Below, piece by piece: positions 24,092 through 36,000 of a stretch of DNA of 64,000 nucleotides. Every line of letters starts with the position of its first letter. Position 1 is the stretch's first letter. The stretch covers positions 1,116,001-1,180,000 of the forward strand of contig CAMRHE010000330.1 in NCBI GenBank assembly GCA_947044405.1, written 5' to 3'. A program made the position numbers and the translations under genes. The notes under the pieces were generated by a model, which was not told the origin of the DNA, searched no databases, and worked only from the letters and a program-made list of their open reading frames with translations. The stretch is from Leptodactylus fallax (lineage: Eukaryota; Chordata; Amphibia; Anura; Leptodactylidae).

Positions 24092-25405
24092 CTATACAGA
24101 AGGGGTCGGCAACCCCCGACACGCGAGGCATATTTCCCTGGCACGGCAGTGGTGTCCTCACCCAGCAGCTTCGATCGGACCAAACATGGCCAAAACGAAA
24201 CTGCTATTATTATACTGTGGGGTCTCTTCAGACCTCCGAGTATAATAAGTGGAGGGCAAAAAGAGGTGATGAAACATAAAAAACAATGATATTCACCTTG
24301 CTCCCTGCGCTACGCAGCGCTGTGCGATCTGCAGGCGCTTCTGACAGCTGACAAGGCCTCAGAGGTCACGTCTGTGTCTGACGTCATTACGCATAATGAC
24401 GCGACGTGACCCCAGAGACTCAATCAGCGGTCGCTGACTACAGGCAGAAGCGCCGAAGAGAACAGAGCGGCTGCGGAGCGTGGAAAAAGGTGAGTAGCAT
24501 TGTTTTTTTATGTTTGTCACCTCTCTTGGATTTATTATACTTGGGGGTCTGAAGAGAGCTATGGAACATAATACCATGTGCAGGGACCGCTATGGAACAT
24601 AATACCGTGTGCAGGGACCGCTATGGGACCTAATACCGTGTGCAGGGACCGCTATGGGACCTAATACCGTGTGCAGGGACCGCTATGGGACCTAATACCA
24701 TGTGCAAGGACCGCTATGGGACCTAATACCGTGTGCAGGGACCGCTATGGGACCTAATACCGTGTGCTGGGGCCACTATATGACATAAGACCATGTGCTG
24801 GGGTCACTATGTGGCATAATACGGTGTGCAGAGGACACTATGTGACATAATACCGTGTGCTGGGGCCACTATGTGACATAATACTGTGTGCAGGGGCCGC
24901 TATGGGACATAATACCGTGTGCAGGGGCTGCTATGGGACATTTTTCTGTATAACTGTGTGTTTTCTGCATTAAGGATGTGTTTTTGCACAGAAAACACAG
25001 GCATTTTTTTTGTGCAAAAATGAACCATGTGAACGCAGTTTTACATTGAAGTAAAAGTTCCAGTGGCCTAAGACTATATCTGCATCCAGATACATAGTGT
25101 GTTTTCACCATAAGGATGCCGCCATACGCTGCTCCTGGACACATTTACCACTAATTGGGGGCTGCACATGGACTTTCATTGCCTCTAATCGGAAAGTACA
25201 GGAGCGTCCCAGGAAATAGCAGTAAACACATGTGTCCTAAAGCATCTCGTGGCAGCACTTCTGTGTTATGGTTTGTGGTATATGACTTTGGTTTAGGGGT
25301 CGTCAGACTTACAATTATTGATCGGCGCTCCGAGTACCTCATCTTTGATTTTTTAATTAAAATCGGCACGCCGAACAAAAAAGGCTGCCTACCCCTGCTA
25401 TACAG
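24092..25405. mobile_element. hAT-type non-autonomous DNA transposon with 8-bp TSD
   Basis: Identical 8-bp flanks CTATACAG occur at 24092-24099 and 25398-25405. The element between them (24100-25397) begins AAGGGGTCGGCAACCC and ends with the inverse of CAGGGGTAGGCAGCC, close to hAT terminal inverted repeats. The inside contains a 31-bp tandem repeat (24545-24945) and 'gtctcttcagacc' / 'tataat' hairpin words shared with 57.8-58.6 kb. No transposase frame is visible, so it depended on an autonomous relative. Confidence 0.85.
24545..24945 (+). repeat. 31-bp minisatellite inside the hAT element
   Basis: About 13 tandem units, each with the core 'gggaccgctatgggac' followed by 'ctaataccgtgtgca'. 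The early units are nearly identical and the later ones diverge to 'ggggccactatgtgacata'. The latter form is the same unit type as that at 58262-58500. Confidence 0.92.
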
Positions 25406-25554
25406 TATTCTCTAATCGCCTATGCTGAGCTATATGAACAATTTTATTTTTATTCTTAAGTGCTTAAGCATAACCAATGTTATGAATAGAACATTCCTGT
25501 AAGGATGATCCAGAATTGACTAGTCATAAAACATAAAAAACGTAAATAATAGAA

Positions 25555-26115
25555 TGTGTGCAAAGATTTGCAAAATAAGGACATAGCTGACCTAGAGAGA
25601 GTGCAAGGAGGGTGACCAAGATATTATGGGGAATGGATGGATTGGAGGAATATGACAGATTACCAAATTTAGGGTTATTCAGTTTAGAAAAAATACGGCT
25701 ATAGGGAAATTTAATCACAATGTAGAAATACATGAAGGGACAACGCAAAGACCCTTCTAATGATCTTTTTACTCTAGGTTGGTGATATTGACAAGGGGAC
25801 ATCCTTGTCAAAGAACATTTCATCAGCATCATAGATGGGGATTCTTTACAGTAAGAGCGGTGAGGCTATGGAAATCACTGCCACAGGATTTCAAGAAGAA
25901 AATATTACAGGTTACAGGTATTAGATTTTGAAGATTAAAAGTTGATTTAGAGTTTTATACTGATTGCTGAATTTAGAGTCAGGAAGGAGTTTTTCCCCTG
26001 ACATGGGCCATCAGCCTCATGTTTTTTGGTCTTTCGCTGGATAAACACTGTAGGTTATACGTTGGACTTGATGGATCTGTATCTTCATCCAACCTCATCT
26101 ACTATGTTACTATGT
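25555..26115 (+). mobile_element. Decayed non-LTR retrotransposon 3' end
   Basis: The plus strand carries a broken reverse-transcriptase C-terminus: fragments such as EEYDRLPNLGLFSLEK and, in another frame, RLWKSLPQDF fit the conserved C-terminal end of Jockey/CR1/L2-type RTs, interrupted by stops and frameshifts. A 3' UTR follows ('ggacttgatggatctg', 'catccaacctcatctactat') with a TATGTTAC-type tail. The same 3' UTR occurs at 54755-55030. This family differs from the L2-like copies at 18.7 and 31.3 kb. Confidence 0.7.
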
Positions 26116-27270
26116 AAAGGTCAATGTGGAAAGATGTGCTGTAGCTCTTTAGGTAAAAGGACGAATAAAGATCAAGTTCACTACTTACTTTTATTTATTG
26201 CTCTAAAGCCCTCTGAAGACTATGGGCGTGAAGGATTACACAATGTAGGTTAGGGTGCCGAGGTCAAATAGTGTGAATTCTTATATTAAATTTGTGGAGA
26301 GGCTTGACATGACGTTTTGTTAGGAATCTGATATAAAATTCTGCAGTTTGGGGAAAAAAGTGTAATATCTCTGGCCCTAAGGCATCCGTTCTTAGGGGAA
26401 AATATATGTTAGATTTCCCATGTTCTAAGCAATACCAGACGTGCTCATCCCAGCGTTGCCAGTAGAGATTCACCCTTTCATCACCAGCGGTGTTGCACAA
26501 TGTTATATTTAACCTTTTGGAATGCTGCATGCTATAGGTGATTTTTTTTTTCTATTTTTTACAGGAAAATTAATCTTCTAATTCCCTTATGCATAGCAAT
26601 GCTATATACAGTATGTGTATATTGTGTATTATATTTTGATGTTATGCCTGACCTTGCTACAGCACCAAGAACTAAACTAGTGGAAGAGAAAAGACAAATT
26701 TTTTCTTATTTCAATATATTATACATCACCTATAACTGATCATTGTGAAGTAAATTGAATGTATTGCCATTTTTTTATTTACATATTAAATCTGTTTTTA
26801 TTTTCTGATTATAGATTATTTTATTCTGTTTTCTGTACCGGATTATGGGGGCGACCATCTTTCCTGAGCTTCTACTTTGCTCTGCTAACAGCATTTAGTG
26901 ATACAGTATGCTTTACAGTAGTCTTATAGGTATAGGCAGTAATAGACTGGAGCAGACTCCTTGAGGTTTATGGGAGATTTTTCTAGACATGCTCTGTGCA
27001 GGTAGGAGAGTAGATAAATTGTGACATCATCTATTGTCTGTAGTGTATTCAAGGATAGGTCACTATGGGTGTTATTTATAGAGGTGTTATCTTCTATAGT
27101 AGTTCTGATTGTAGTCTGTGATGTAAACGAGGTGACTGCTACAAAGAAAACCACTACAGCATTGGCAAGTGTCACTCCATTGTTAGGCTAGAGGTGAGTG
27201 AAACTGGGGATACTGGAGGCAAAATCTGTATTTTAATTCGTGAGAAGCACAAAGCCAAGTATCTATACTT
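26116..27270. other. Intronic DNA, nothing recognised
   Basis: No repeat ends, tandem arrays or convincing coding frames. Confidence 0.35.
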
Positions 27271-27807
27271 TTATATTGTCGGTTCAAAACTTTGTTTACA
27301 TTTTCTTTAACCACTTCATGACCAGGCTATTTTTCCTGGTTCCTGACCGGACACATTTATGGGTTTCTTGATACATAAGGTTTTGAGGGTTCTTTGGGTT
27401 ATTCAGATAATTTTTGTATCTTATTTGGTGTATTTCTATCTTGTAAATGAAAAAATTTGACTCTTCATTATTTCGCCAAAATTACAATGATTCATTGTGA
27501 ATCTGAAGTCTGTTGGAATGAACCTCTAGGTATAACGTTCGGTATGTATTAGGCCAATTCTTGTAAAAAACTAATAAAGTTCAAGTATATAAAATAGAAA
27601 TGTATTGTATTGAGCCAAAGGATATGAAATCCCATTGCATGTATTTTTCTTCTATAATGTCTGCATAGAGACTTCCATTAAATTTTTGACATCTTTTTAT
27701 AAGTACCAAGTTTCATATGTAATTTTTTGCCGACCACCTATTGACTATGTACGTCCGGGCAGTGTCCAATTAACTCTACAGTAACATACTTGTATATCTT
27801 TGCAGAG

Positions 27808-28170
27808 TTAAAGGGGTTTTGCCATTGTGGACATTTATCCCCTATCCACAGAAAAGGGAATAAGTGTCTGATCACTGAAGACTCAATCGATGGGCCCCCC
27901 AGAGATCAGGAGGCAGGGACCGAAAGTGAATGGAGTGCCAGTGTGCCTGCGTGACCATTCATTGCTATGGGGCGGCTGAGACTGTAATTTCAGGTAGCCT
28001 CTGCAGCCCCATAGAAGTGAATGGAGCGCCAGTCACACAAGTGCATTGACGCTCCATTCACAAAGAGGTGACATGGGGAACGCCTGATCTTTGGGAAACC
28101 CAGCGAATGGACACTTAATCCCTGTCCTGTGGATAAGAGATAAGTGTCCATAATGGCACAACCCCTTTAA
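27808..28170. mobile_element. T2/Kolobok-type MITE, 363 bp
   Basis: TTAA at both borders; ends TTAAAGGGGTTTTGCC and GGCACAACCCCTTTAA. Internal symmetry includes 'ccctatccacagaaaag' against 'cctgtggataagag'. It lies within the older long-TIR element 27271-29070. Confidence 0.85.
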
Positions 28171-28292
28171 GCAGCTGAATGAGATCATTCAGGGGCGGGC
28201 GCCAACTGGTAGTAACAACCAATGAGAAGGCAGGGGTGATTTATTACTGTCCCTGCCTTTCTGATCGCTGTATACACAGCATTCAACAGCGT

Positions 28293-28468
28293 ATATTTAT
28301 TAAAATTATCTAAAAGCAAAACTGTTTTAGTTGCCCATAGCAACCAATCACAGTGCAGCTGTCATTTTATATTCTGCTTCTGAAAAATGAAAGCTGCATT
28401 GTGATTGGTTGCTATTGGCAACAAATGCAGTTGTGTTTTTAGACCATTTTAATAAATCTGCCCCAATG
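28293..28468. mobile_element. Palindromic MITE with CAACCAATCA core
   Basis: The left arm 'atttattaaaattatctaaa' and right arm 'tagaccattttaataaat' are inverse, as are 'gcccatagcaaccaatcaca' and 'tgtgattggttgctattggc'. It is a near-complete hairpin of about 175 bp with no coding content. Its superfamily was not assigned. Confidence 0.8.
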
Positions 28469-29070
28469 TATGCTGTGTATACAGCTATAGGAGCTACCAT
28501 GATGCAGCTTTCCTCCTGGCACGGGGGTCCTAGAGGACCCAGATCAGCTCTGCAGTTCATGTTAGGAGGCTGTAACTACCGCTGATGTATCAACCCAGTT
28601 ACAGGGAAAATCTGCAAAAAAAAATAATGTAATTTTAAAAAGCATATTATGATCTTATTGGGGGCACAATGTGTAAATAAATCCATTAAAAAACAGAAAA
28701 TAAGAAATAAAGTAAAATTAAAAAAAAAAATGTCACTACCATCCAACATTATAGATTCTAGCTCCGCCCTCCGCGACACAAAACTGTGTGTCACCTACAT
28801 GAAAATAACCGTATCGAAGAGGTAAAACTAGTACTTTAGGCTATTAAATAACCATGATATAAGTTTCTTCTAAATTTTGTTAACATTTTTCGAGATATTA
28901 AAAAAATGAAAAAAAAATAAATTTGATAAAAAATGTAAAAAAAATGCAAAAATGATTTGAATAACCTAGACAACAAAAATGGTATACCTTCAAAACCTCA
29001 TGTACCGAAAAAACCCCAAAATGTGTCCGGTCATGAAGTGGTTAAAGAAAATGTCAACAAAGGATGGAAA

Positions 29071-29703
29071 GGACAATGTAAAACTCTCACCGCTATTGTA
29101 ACCTATTGCTTTGCCTTGTATGCTCACTAGAGGGCGCCATTGGTTACCGATGAACAGCCAGTGCATTGCATTGTTGGATTTCAAAGAGTGTCTCTGTGTT
29201 CTTTCAGCAGAAAAGCTATTTGAATAATTACCGGCTTCATAAAGAGCCGAATACTGGTAAGGAATGAAGAAATGCAACCCTGGTGAATTTCCACAGTATG
29301 TTTCAAGCAGAGATCTATGGGAGGGTTCACAGAAAGGCAAATATACAGGAGACCTCGTTTCTGTAACACATCCACTGCTAACTACTGGCAGACTCTTCAT
29401 TCCTCTGTCTCTCTCGTGCCCTCTGTACTCAGCAGAGCCAGATTATTATATGTAGTGTTAAGCAGATAATTATACAACATCATTCAGCGTAATGGCACAA
29501 CACAAGTTCAGGAAAGAGCAAAGCTCCTGTTTGACCAAGTCTGGCTAATTCTGAGCGCTGACATCTCCATTATGCTGGAGGTTTTATTAGCAGGCGCACA
29601 TTTTCACAATGTCTCCTATACCTGTCTATACTTAACTATTGAAGTATTATATTGGGCAAGCACGTCCTTACCTAACCCCTAAAGGACAAAGTCAGTTCTG
29701 GCC
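29071..29703. other. Intronic DNA, nothing recognised
   Basis: The open frames on the minus strand here (29.0-29.4 kb) have no recognisable domain or splice context and are taken as chance. Confidence 0.35.
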
Positions 29704-30152
29704 TTAAAGGGAATCTGTCAGGGCGATTAGGGACACTAAACCACTCACAGCTCCTTATGGATTGGGCTTTAGGGTCTCAATTCATCCTGTTATAATTCAA
29801 ACTGCGGTCGCATTAAAAATAAAAAAGCTTTATACTCACCTATCAGATGTACTCTCTGAAGCTGAAGCGTATATCTCAACTATAGTGCACATGCGCTGAA
29901 CCTCGGGCGCATGCGCAGTGAAGTTGGGGGTGTACATCTCCGGCTTCACTGAAGAACAGCGCAGGTGCTGGAAGCACCAGAGATGAGTCTGCTGAGACTC
30001 ATCAGACTCATCTCTAGGCAAAAATATATTTTTTTTTGTTTTTAAGACTGCGGATTGCATTATAACAGGTCAGTTTGAGACACTAAACACCCAATCCTTG
30101 AAAACCTGTGGGTGGTTTAGTGCAGTAAATGGCCCTGTCAGGTTCCCTTTAA
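29704..30152. mobile_element. T2/Kolobok-type MITE, 449 bp
   Basis: TTAA at both borders; ends TTAAAGGGAATCTGTCAGG and CCTGTCAGGTTCCCTTTAA. Inverse pairs continue inside ('gacactaaaccactcac' against 'gtgggtggtttagtgc'; 'cctgttataat' against 'attataacagg'), making an almost complete hairpin. Confidence 0.88.
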
Positions 30153-31090
30153 ATACACAGCAATTTTCTAAGTTTTTATCTTTGTCAAGTCCTGAATGCC
30201 ATTACTTTATTTTTCTTTTTTTGTTTGAGGGTTTGTTTTTTGTGACACAAGTTGTATTTTTATTTGTAACTTATTGACTGAGTTTTATTAACTCTTTCTG
30301 ATATGTGGGGGTATGAAAACAACCCCATCGATTCTGGCATATCATTTTTAGAAATGAGAGAACCTTGTGAGATTTTGGGAATATTCACAGTTTGCCTGCT
30401 GTATACGTTTCTCTGAATAGGAAGTGATTATACTTTTTTTTTTTTTTTAAATCATTTGTTTTTGCATTTCCATCATCTAAAAACTATAATTTTTTTGGGG
30501 ATTTTTTCACTGACAGATCTAGTTTAGGAAATGCTTTTTGCAGGATGAGCTAAATTTTTTATTGGTACCATTCTGCAGTACATGTAACTTTGTGATAATT
30601 GTTATTCCATTTAGTGAAATTGAGGTAAAACAAAAAAACACGCCTCACTTTTTTTTTTTACAATATTCACTGTGCAGGTTAAAAAATGCATTAGTTTTAT
30701 AGTACAGGCTGTTATGGACGCAGCGATAACAAATACATATTTTTTTTATTGCTTTTCATTATTTTACATAATTAGCATTTTTAAATGGAAAAAAGGGGGA
30801 TTTTTGTTTTTTATTTTTTTTTATATTTTTAATTGTTTTTACTTTTTTTATTTTAACTGCAATTCATTATTATCTTTTTTATATTGTCTAAATTGTACTA
30901 CTATATACTGATCGCTTATAAAATACACAAAGAACATAAAAACAATACTAATATTGGGTTAATATAGACACTGCTGGAGGCTTTGATAAGGCCTCTGGAT
31001 GTGGGAAGGGGTTACAAGGACACTTTTTGTGTAACATTTATCATCACTACATAACTATTATGTAAATATTTACAATTATGTCAATATATT
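30153..31090. other. T-rich intronic DNA, probably interior of an old DNA transposon
   Basis: Long T-rich tracts (30430-30450, 30740-30860) and phrases such as 'tttattggtaccattctgca' resemble interior sequence of decayed frog DNA transposons. Ends are not visible. The open frame at 30672-30911 is a low-complexity F/Y/I-rich translation of T runs. Confidence 0.4.
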
Positions 31091-31093
<3 letters not shown>

Positions 31094-31121
<28 letters not shown>

Positions 31122-31160
31122 ATCTATCTCATATCTATCTATCTATCTATCTATCTATAG
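31094..31160. repeat. (CTAT)n microsatellite
   Basis: Two runs of CTAT units separated by 'catctatctcat'. Confidence 0.92.
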
Positions 31161-31337
31161 TATTTATCATGTATTTCTCTATATATTTACTATATAGCTA
31201 TCTGCAAATATGGGTGCCGCCTGTTTCTTACTTGTATTGCTGGGACATTATATCAGTAATTTCAGATTTGCAGCCAATTGCTGAATTATGGTGCTGCTTT
31301 TTTTTTTCTTCTACCTACAGATCTAGTAAGCGCCATC

Positions 31338-32640
31338 TTAATAATAATAATAATAATAATAATAATAGTCCTTTAATAGTCCCACAATGGGGAAATTCAG
31401 TGTGTTACAGCAGCAAAGATAAGCAGATACAAATACAAATACAACATGTACAGGAATGTTCCAAGGTGAGAGGCATTACATTAATAGCAGACAGACAGAT
31501 AGGACGTAGCAGGGGGGGGGGGGGATTTAACAGGCAGAAAGATATTTCAGTTCTCTGTGTGTAATGATCTCCGCTTAGGTCGGTGTTGGTTGTACAGCCT
31601 AACCGCGGTGGGGAGGAAAGACTTCCGATAGCGCTCCTTCTCACACCTAGGGTGGAGCAGTCGGTCACTGACAGTACTGCTCAGCGCGATCACAGTCTCA
31701 TGCATGGTATGGGACTTCTTCTTCTGCATGGAGCTCACCACGGACAGTATCTTTCTGTCACCCACCACCTGCACTGGGTCCAGTGGGCTCCCCAGGACAG
31801 AGCTGGCCTTTCTAATCAGCTTGTCAAGTTTATTTCTGTCCCTGGTTGATATACTGCTCCCCCAGCAGGCCACTCCAAAGAAGATGGCTGATGCCACTAC
31901 CGAGTTGAAGAAAGTCCTAAGAAGTGCCCCCCGGATTCCAAAGGCCCTCAGCTTCCTAAGCAGGTAGAGCCTGCTGTGGCCCTTCCTGTACAGGGCCTCC
32001 ATATGATCTGCCCAGTCCAGCTTATTATTAAGGAGCAAACCCAGGTACTTATAGGTGTTCACAATCTCGATGCCCGTCCCCAGGATGTCCACTGGTTTAG
32101 GAGGGCCTCTGCCTTTGCGGAAGTCCACCACCATCTCCTTGGTCTTCCCCGCGTTAATCTTCAGGTGGTTCCGGTGGCACCAGTCCACAAAATCCCGGTT
32201 CAGTTCTCTGTACTCCCTGTCATCATCGTCTGTGATGAGACCTACTATTGCAGAGTCGTCAGAATACTTCTGTAGGTAGCAGCTGGATGAGTTACACCTA
32301 AAATCTGCAGTGTACAGTGTGAAGAGGAAAGGGGCGAGAACCGTACCCTGATGTGCCCCCGTATTACAGATCACGGTACCTGACACACAGTCTTGGGCTC
32401 TCACGTATTGAGGTCGATTTGTGAGGTAGTCTAGGATCCAGTTGGAGAGGTGGTGGTCCACTCCAGCAAGGCCCAGCTTGTCTCTCAATAACCTGGGCTG
32501 TATGGTGTTAAAAGCACTGGAGAAGTCAAAGAACATTATTCTCACTGTGTTCCCTGGTTTCTCCAGGTGAGACAGAGCCCTGTGCAGAAGGTGGATGATG
32601 GCATCATCTACCCCAATGCCCGGCCGATAACGGTGTCATG
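31338..32640 (-). mobile_element. L2-like non-LTR retrotransposon, 5'-truncated, copy 2
   Basis: The minus-strand 3' end is an (ATT)n tail (ATA/TAA on the plus strand, 31338-31365). The same 3' UTR as copy 1 follows, and the reverse-transcriptase frame continues to a 5' truncation near 32632-32640. It is about 360 bp longer at its 5' side than copy 1 and stands in the opposite orientation 12 kb away. Confidence 0.9.
31547..32635 (-). pseudogene. L2-like reverse transcriptase, partial but open
   Basis: The frame is open for about 360 codons from the truncation point to its stop. Upstream of the first Met it continues as YRPGIGVDDAIIHLL, a conserved RT segment. RT motif A is FDFSSAFNT (the Asp is residue 7 from that Met), motif B is AHQGTVLAPF (family members usually have APQG, so the His may be a mutation), and motif C is YSDD at residues 94-97. 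The endonuclease and N-terminal RT are missing, so the copy is dead although its remaining frame is unbroken. Low divergence from copy 1 points to recent activity of the family. Confidence 0.9.
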
Positions 32641-33563
32641 CTGTGCTATAAACATAGTGGTCCAGGGCACCCCATACTGCATGCGACCACTCACTACTAA
32701 ATGGGGAAAACAAAAACATTTCTTATGATTCCCAACTTTTACCTTTTAGTTTCTTTCTTTATCTTGAATTTTTTTGGTTTCGCTACTGACTATAACATAG
32801 GTCTAGAGCTCCTGGTGTTTGTGGGTAACACATGAATTGGATAGTTATATTTTGGCCCTTGGATTTTAGACTTAGTTTCTTCACCTAGTATACATTTATA
32901 TACCTCTCTGTACATGGCACAAATTGTTCATCCCACAGAATAGAGGGGATTCCAAGTCCTTAACAATGAGGCCACCAGCAGCCCTTTCTGGAAGGAGTAA
33001 TCAGATCTTGCGTGCTTCGTTGGCCATGTGTTGTATATGCATCTGTTACTGCCATATAATTGTACAGAATAATTAATTGCACCATTATGTGCTGTAACAA
33101 TGTAATTCAAGAGGGATTGGTGTCAGTGTGACAAAGCCTCGGCTAAAGGACGCTTTACTACCTAGTACAATACATGAGTCAAGATTTATAGTGGCCACCA
33201 TCTACCACCAGCCTTATAATGGAGAATGTGAATACATAGGCGCACATAACCAGATGCCCAACCCTTCATTCTGTTGTCTGTCCATGTTGTATGAATGTTT
33301 GTCAGTTCTTTTTCCAGCTGTGATGCCTCATTGTTTTCACCGAAGCCATAGAAACACACTTGGAACTATTATATACTAGACTAGTCATAGCAGACAAAGG
33401 CCAGAAAAAAAAAAAATCACAAGAATGTCTAGTCTAGTTATGTCGATTCTAGCGTTCATGACCCATTAGAGTCTATGATATAACCAGAATACATTGCAGA
33501 TCCAAATTTATACTGAAAAAGTATATCTATACCGTAGGTCAGAATTTAAAGTAGCTCACCAAT

Positions 33564-33564
<1 letters not shown>
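32641..33564. other. Intronic DNA, nothing recognised
   Basis: No gene or repeat call is supported. Confidence 0.35.

Positions 33565-33612
<48 letters not shown>
33565..33612. repeat. (TA)n(CA)n compound microsatellite
   Basis: A TA run is followed directly by a CA run. Confidence 0.95.
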
Positions 33613-33779
33613 TATATTTTGGGACATAGCTATTAATCATTGAATTCAGGTGTTTAATTTAGTCCTATTGTCAAAGGTGTGTAAAATCCAGTACCTAGCC
33701 ATGCAATTGTTTACAAACAGGAGAGACATCATGTGTTCATCTTGACTCTATCTCTTTGGTCTGCTATTTGAAGAACCAT

Positions 33780-34145
33780 CGCTATCAGAGATTAGGAGGC
33801 AGGGGAGAAGAATAGATGTTAATTGTATGGTCAGTGTTAGTTTTGGGGGCAAAACGCATTAGATGGTGGGTCAGAGACTCATGACGTTGGTGCGCCCCAC
33901 ATGACTGCCCAATCACAGGCCTCAGCAATGAGCCAAGGATGCTTGATGTTGGAGAAGATGCTGGAAGAGGCTCAAGAGCCTGCAAGAGCCAACAGGTGAG
34001 GGCACTGGGAAAAAAGACAAGAAAGGGTAAAGAAAAAAGAAAGTGAGAAAAGGTATCTGTGTTTTTAATTCTGCCAGCACCTCCCCTGGACCTCTGCTGA
34101 TTATACTTTGCAGACCCCAAAGTATAATAATGGTTCAAGGGTGAT
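33780..34145. repeat. Old repeat with the hairpin word 'cagaccccaaagtataat'
   Basis: The segment 34097-34135 holds the palindromic motif 'tatactttgcagacccc' / 'aaagtataataatgg' also seen, with variation, at 24.2, 41.3, 57.9 and 58.2 kb. This suggests a diverged relative of the hAT elements there. Ends are not defined. Confidence 0.4.
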
Positions 34146-35259
34146 GAACTCCAAAAATTTCATTTTCAACCAAAGCCAAAATTTTTTGAAAATTTGTAAC
34201 AAATCTGGCTCATTACACACCGGTGCGCTCGTTTCTACTTGTTTCAGTTTTTCACATAGGAACCCAGGCATTTCATGCATTCTCTATGCCAATAGCCACT
34301 ACAAGGAACTGTATTTGTTACTCCCAGCTTAACACCTCAAAACACTAAGTTCACATGTAGCGAGTTCAGCCATATTTTTCATCCATTTTTTTGCTGGTTT
34401 CTATACATCTCCATCTTGTCCAGCAATATTAATTAATGTTTTCTCGCCGCAGCCATTGAAATGCTGTTTGTGTTGAGTGAGATGGATTCATATTAGAAGG
34501 AGATTAGAGAAACAATCTGTAAGCTGGTCAAAGCCAGTGAAGGTCACCTTCATGTTCCCAAAATGAAAAACTGCCCGTCAGAATGATATCAATATTCTTC
34601 ATTGAGGGATAATAACGAGCGTTGGGTCTTATTTATCAAGCGCAACGACTGACGGTAAAGATTTTTCGTAGCCAGCTGGCCAGCGGCACACTTCTGTTTT
34701 GGCACTGGCCACTTGAGATTGTGCAGGGAAGAATGATACTTCAATGATTCCACTTTGTAATAAAACAATTGGGAACTAGAAGTCCAAAATCAGGATCCAG
34801 AAGGCCATAATCCGATGTATCAGGGACACGTTTGATAGAGGGTATTCAATGTGACTGCCATTGAGGCTGAAAGGGAAATTATAATTATAATGCAAGTGGA
34901 ATCTACATGAAAGAAAGGAGGATATGTGAGCGTTTCTGTAACTTTCTGCTACAAAGTAAGTCATTTATCCCATTCATCTTAATTAGATGTGATCACTTTT
35001 TAATTGAAATACAGTAAAAATGTAAAAATACCAATGACCTACTTTACACATCAGAAACATCTTCCCAAATGCCGTTCTTTATTCATTCATCAATTGCAGG
35101 TTTACTATACAGATTCCATGACAGTCAGGACAAGATCAAACTGAACACCCAAAACATTTAGGTTTGCCTTGGCATAAAGTGCCCCTGACATGAGCCATCA
35201 CAAGACCATCTATTAAATGCACTTATAGGATTAAACTGTTGGGTGCTAACCAAAGATAT
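34146..35259. other. Low-repeat intron; 34430-35080 is a conserved-noncoding candidate
   Basis: No repeats or coding frames were recognised. The 34430-35080 stretch lacks repeats and is AT-rich without low complexity. Conservation is untested. Confidence 0.3.
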
Positions 35260-36000
35260 CTTTCAGGCTTATCAATTGATGATCTATCCTTAGGAGGGGG
35301 TCTGGCAACTGGGCTCTCCAGGGCCGTTTTAACATATTGGTGGGATCAAAGGATTCATAAATGGCCCCCCCCCACATAATGTAATACCCCCTCAAGTGGC
35401 CCACACAATATAGTGCTGCCTCAAGTAGCCTCCACATAATGCCCCCTGCCCTCTCAGTGATCAATTCAGTCAGAATATTACATACAAATTTACAAAAATT
35501 ATAAGTTATACTCACATAACCCCAATTCTATGAAACTGCCTGCAGGCTTTGGGTGTACTGCCATCTCTAGTTTGGCGCTCATCACGCTTTTTTGCTGCAG
35601 ACAGTTTTGGCTGTAGCCTGAATGGTGGAGCACGGAGCTGACAGCTATGTGCATCACTATTGTATTCAACTTTATCTGTGTCCTAAGGATGCAGATAGAG
35701 TGGAAATCGAAATCCTACCAGCAGGACAGCATCTAAAATGTGGGACTGTCTTGTTCTATCCAGGTTGGCTGAGGGGGTCTCCCACTATCATAAGGCCTGA
35801 TGACAATGCACCGTTTGACCTATGGTTAAGCGGCCCTGGGTCCTCCGTCAGTGAGCTGTTTTAAGAAACCGCAGTGATTTAACGAAAGCGGAAGCCAGAA
35901 AAGCCTCGCAAACAACTGATCCTTAAGGGTCCTAGTTGTCAGACCCCATCCAATCTTCAATTGATCTATTCTAAGGATAAGTCATCGTTTAAAAACTCCT
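35260..36000. mobile_element. Inverted-repeat element with diverged 31-bp-type units
   Basis: 'tcaattgatgatctatcctt' followed by 'aggagggggtctggcaact' at the left has its inverse at the right ('gttgtcagaccccatccaat', 'ctaaggataagtcatcg'). Between them, 35360-35460 holds three spaced 'cccccacataatg'-like blocks that look like degenerate versions of the 31-bp unit seen at 24.5, 41.1 and 58.3 kb. Confidence 0.45.

Larger units (their letters stand above)
27271..29070. mobile_element. Long-TIR DNA element (about 1.8 kb) carrying two inserted MITEs
   Basis: 'cattttctttaaccacttca' at about 27302 and its inverse near 29033-29052 lie at the two ends, and the inverse similarity continues for about 150 bp inward ('gaccggacacattt', 'ataaggttttga'). 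TTAA is embedded next to CCACTTCATGACC at both sides, which would suit a TTAA-targeting (piggyBac-like) element, but this is inference. No transposase is visible. Inside are a T2-type MITE (27808-28170) and another palindromic MITE (28293-28468). Confidence 0.6.

Noticed and set aside
28990..29400. 136-codon minus-strand frame
   Set aside because: No recognisable domain, overlapped by other frames on both strands, and partly within the right TIR of the element at 27.3-29.1 kb.
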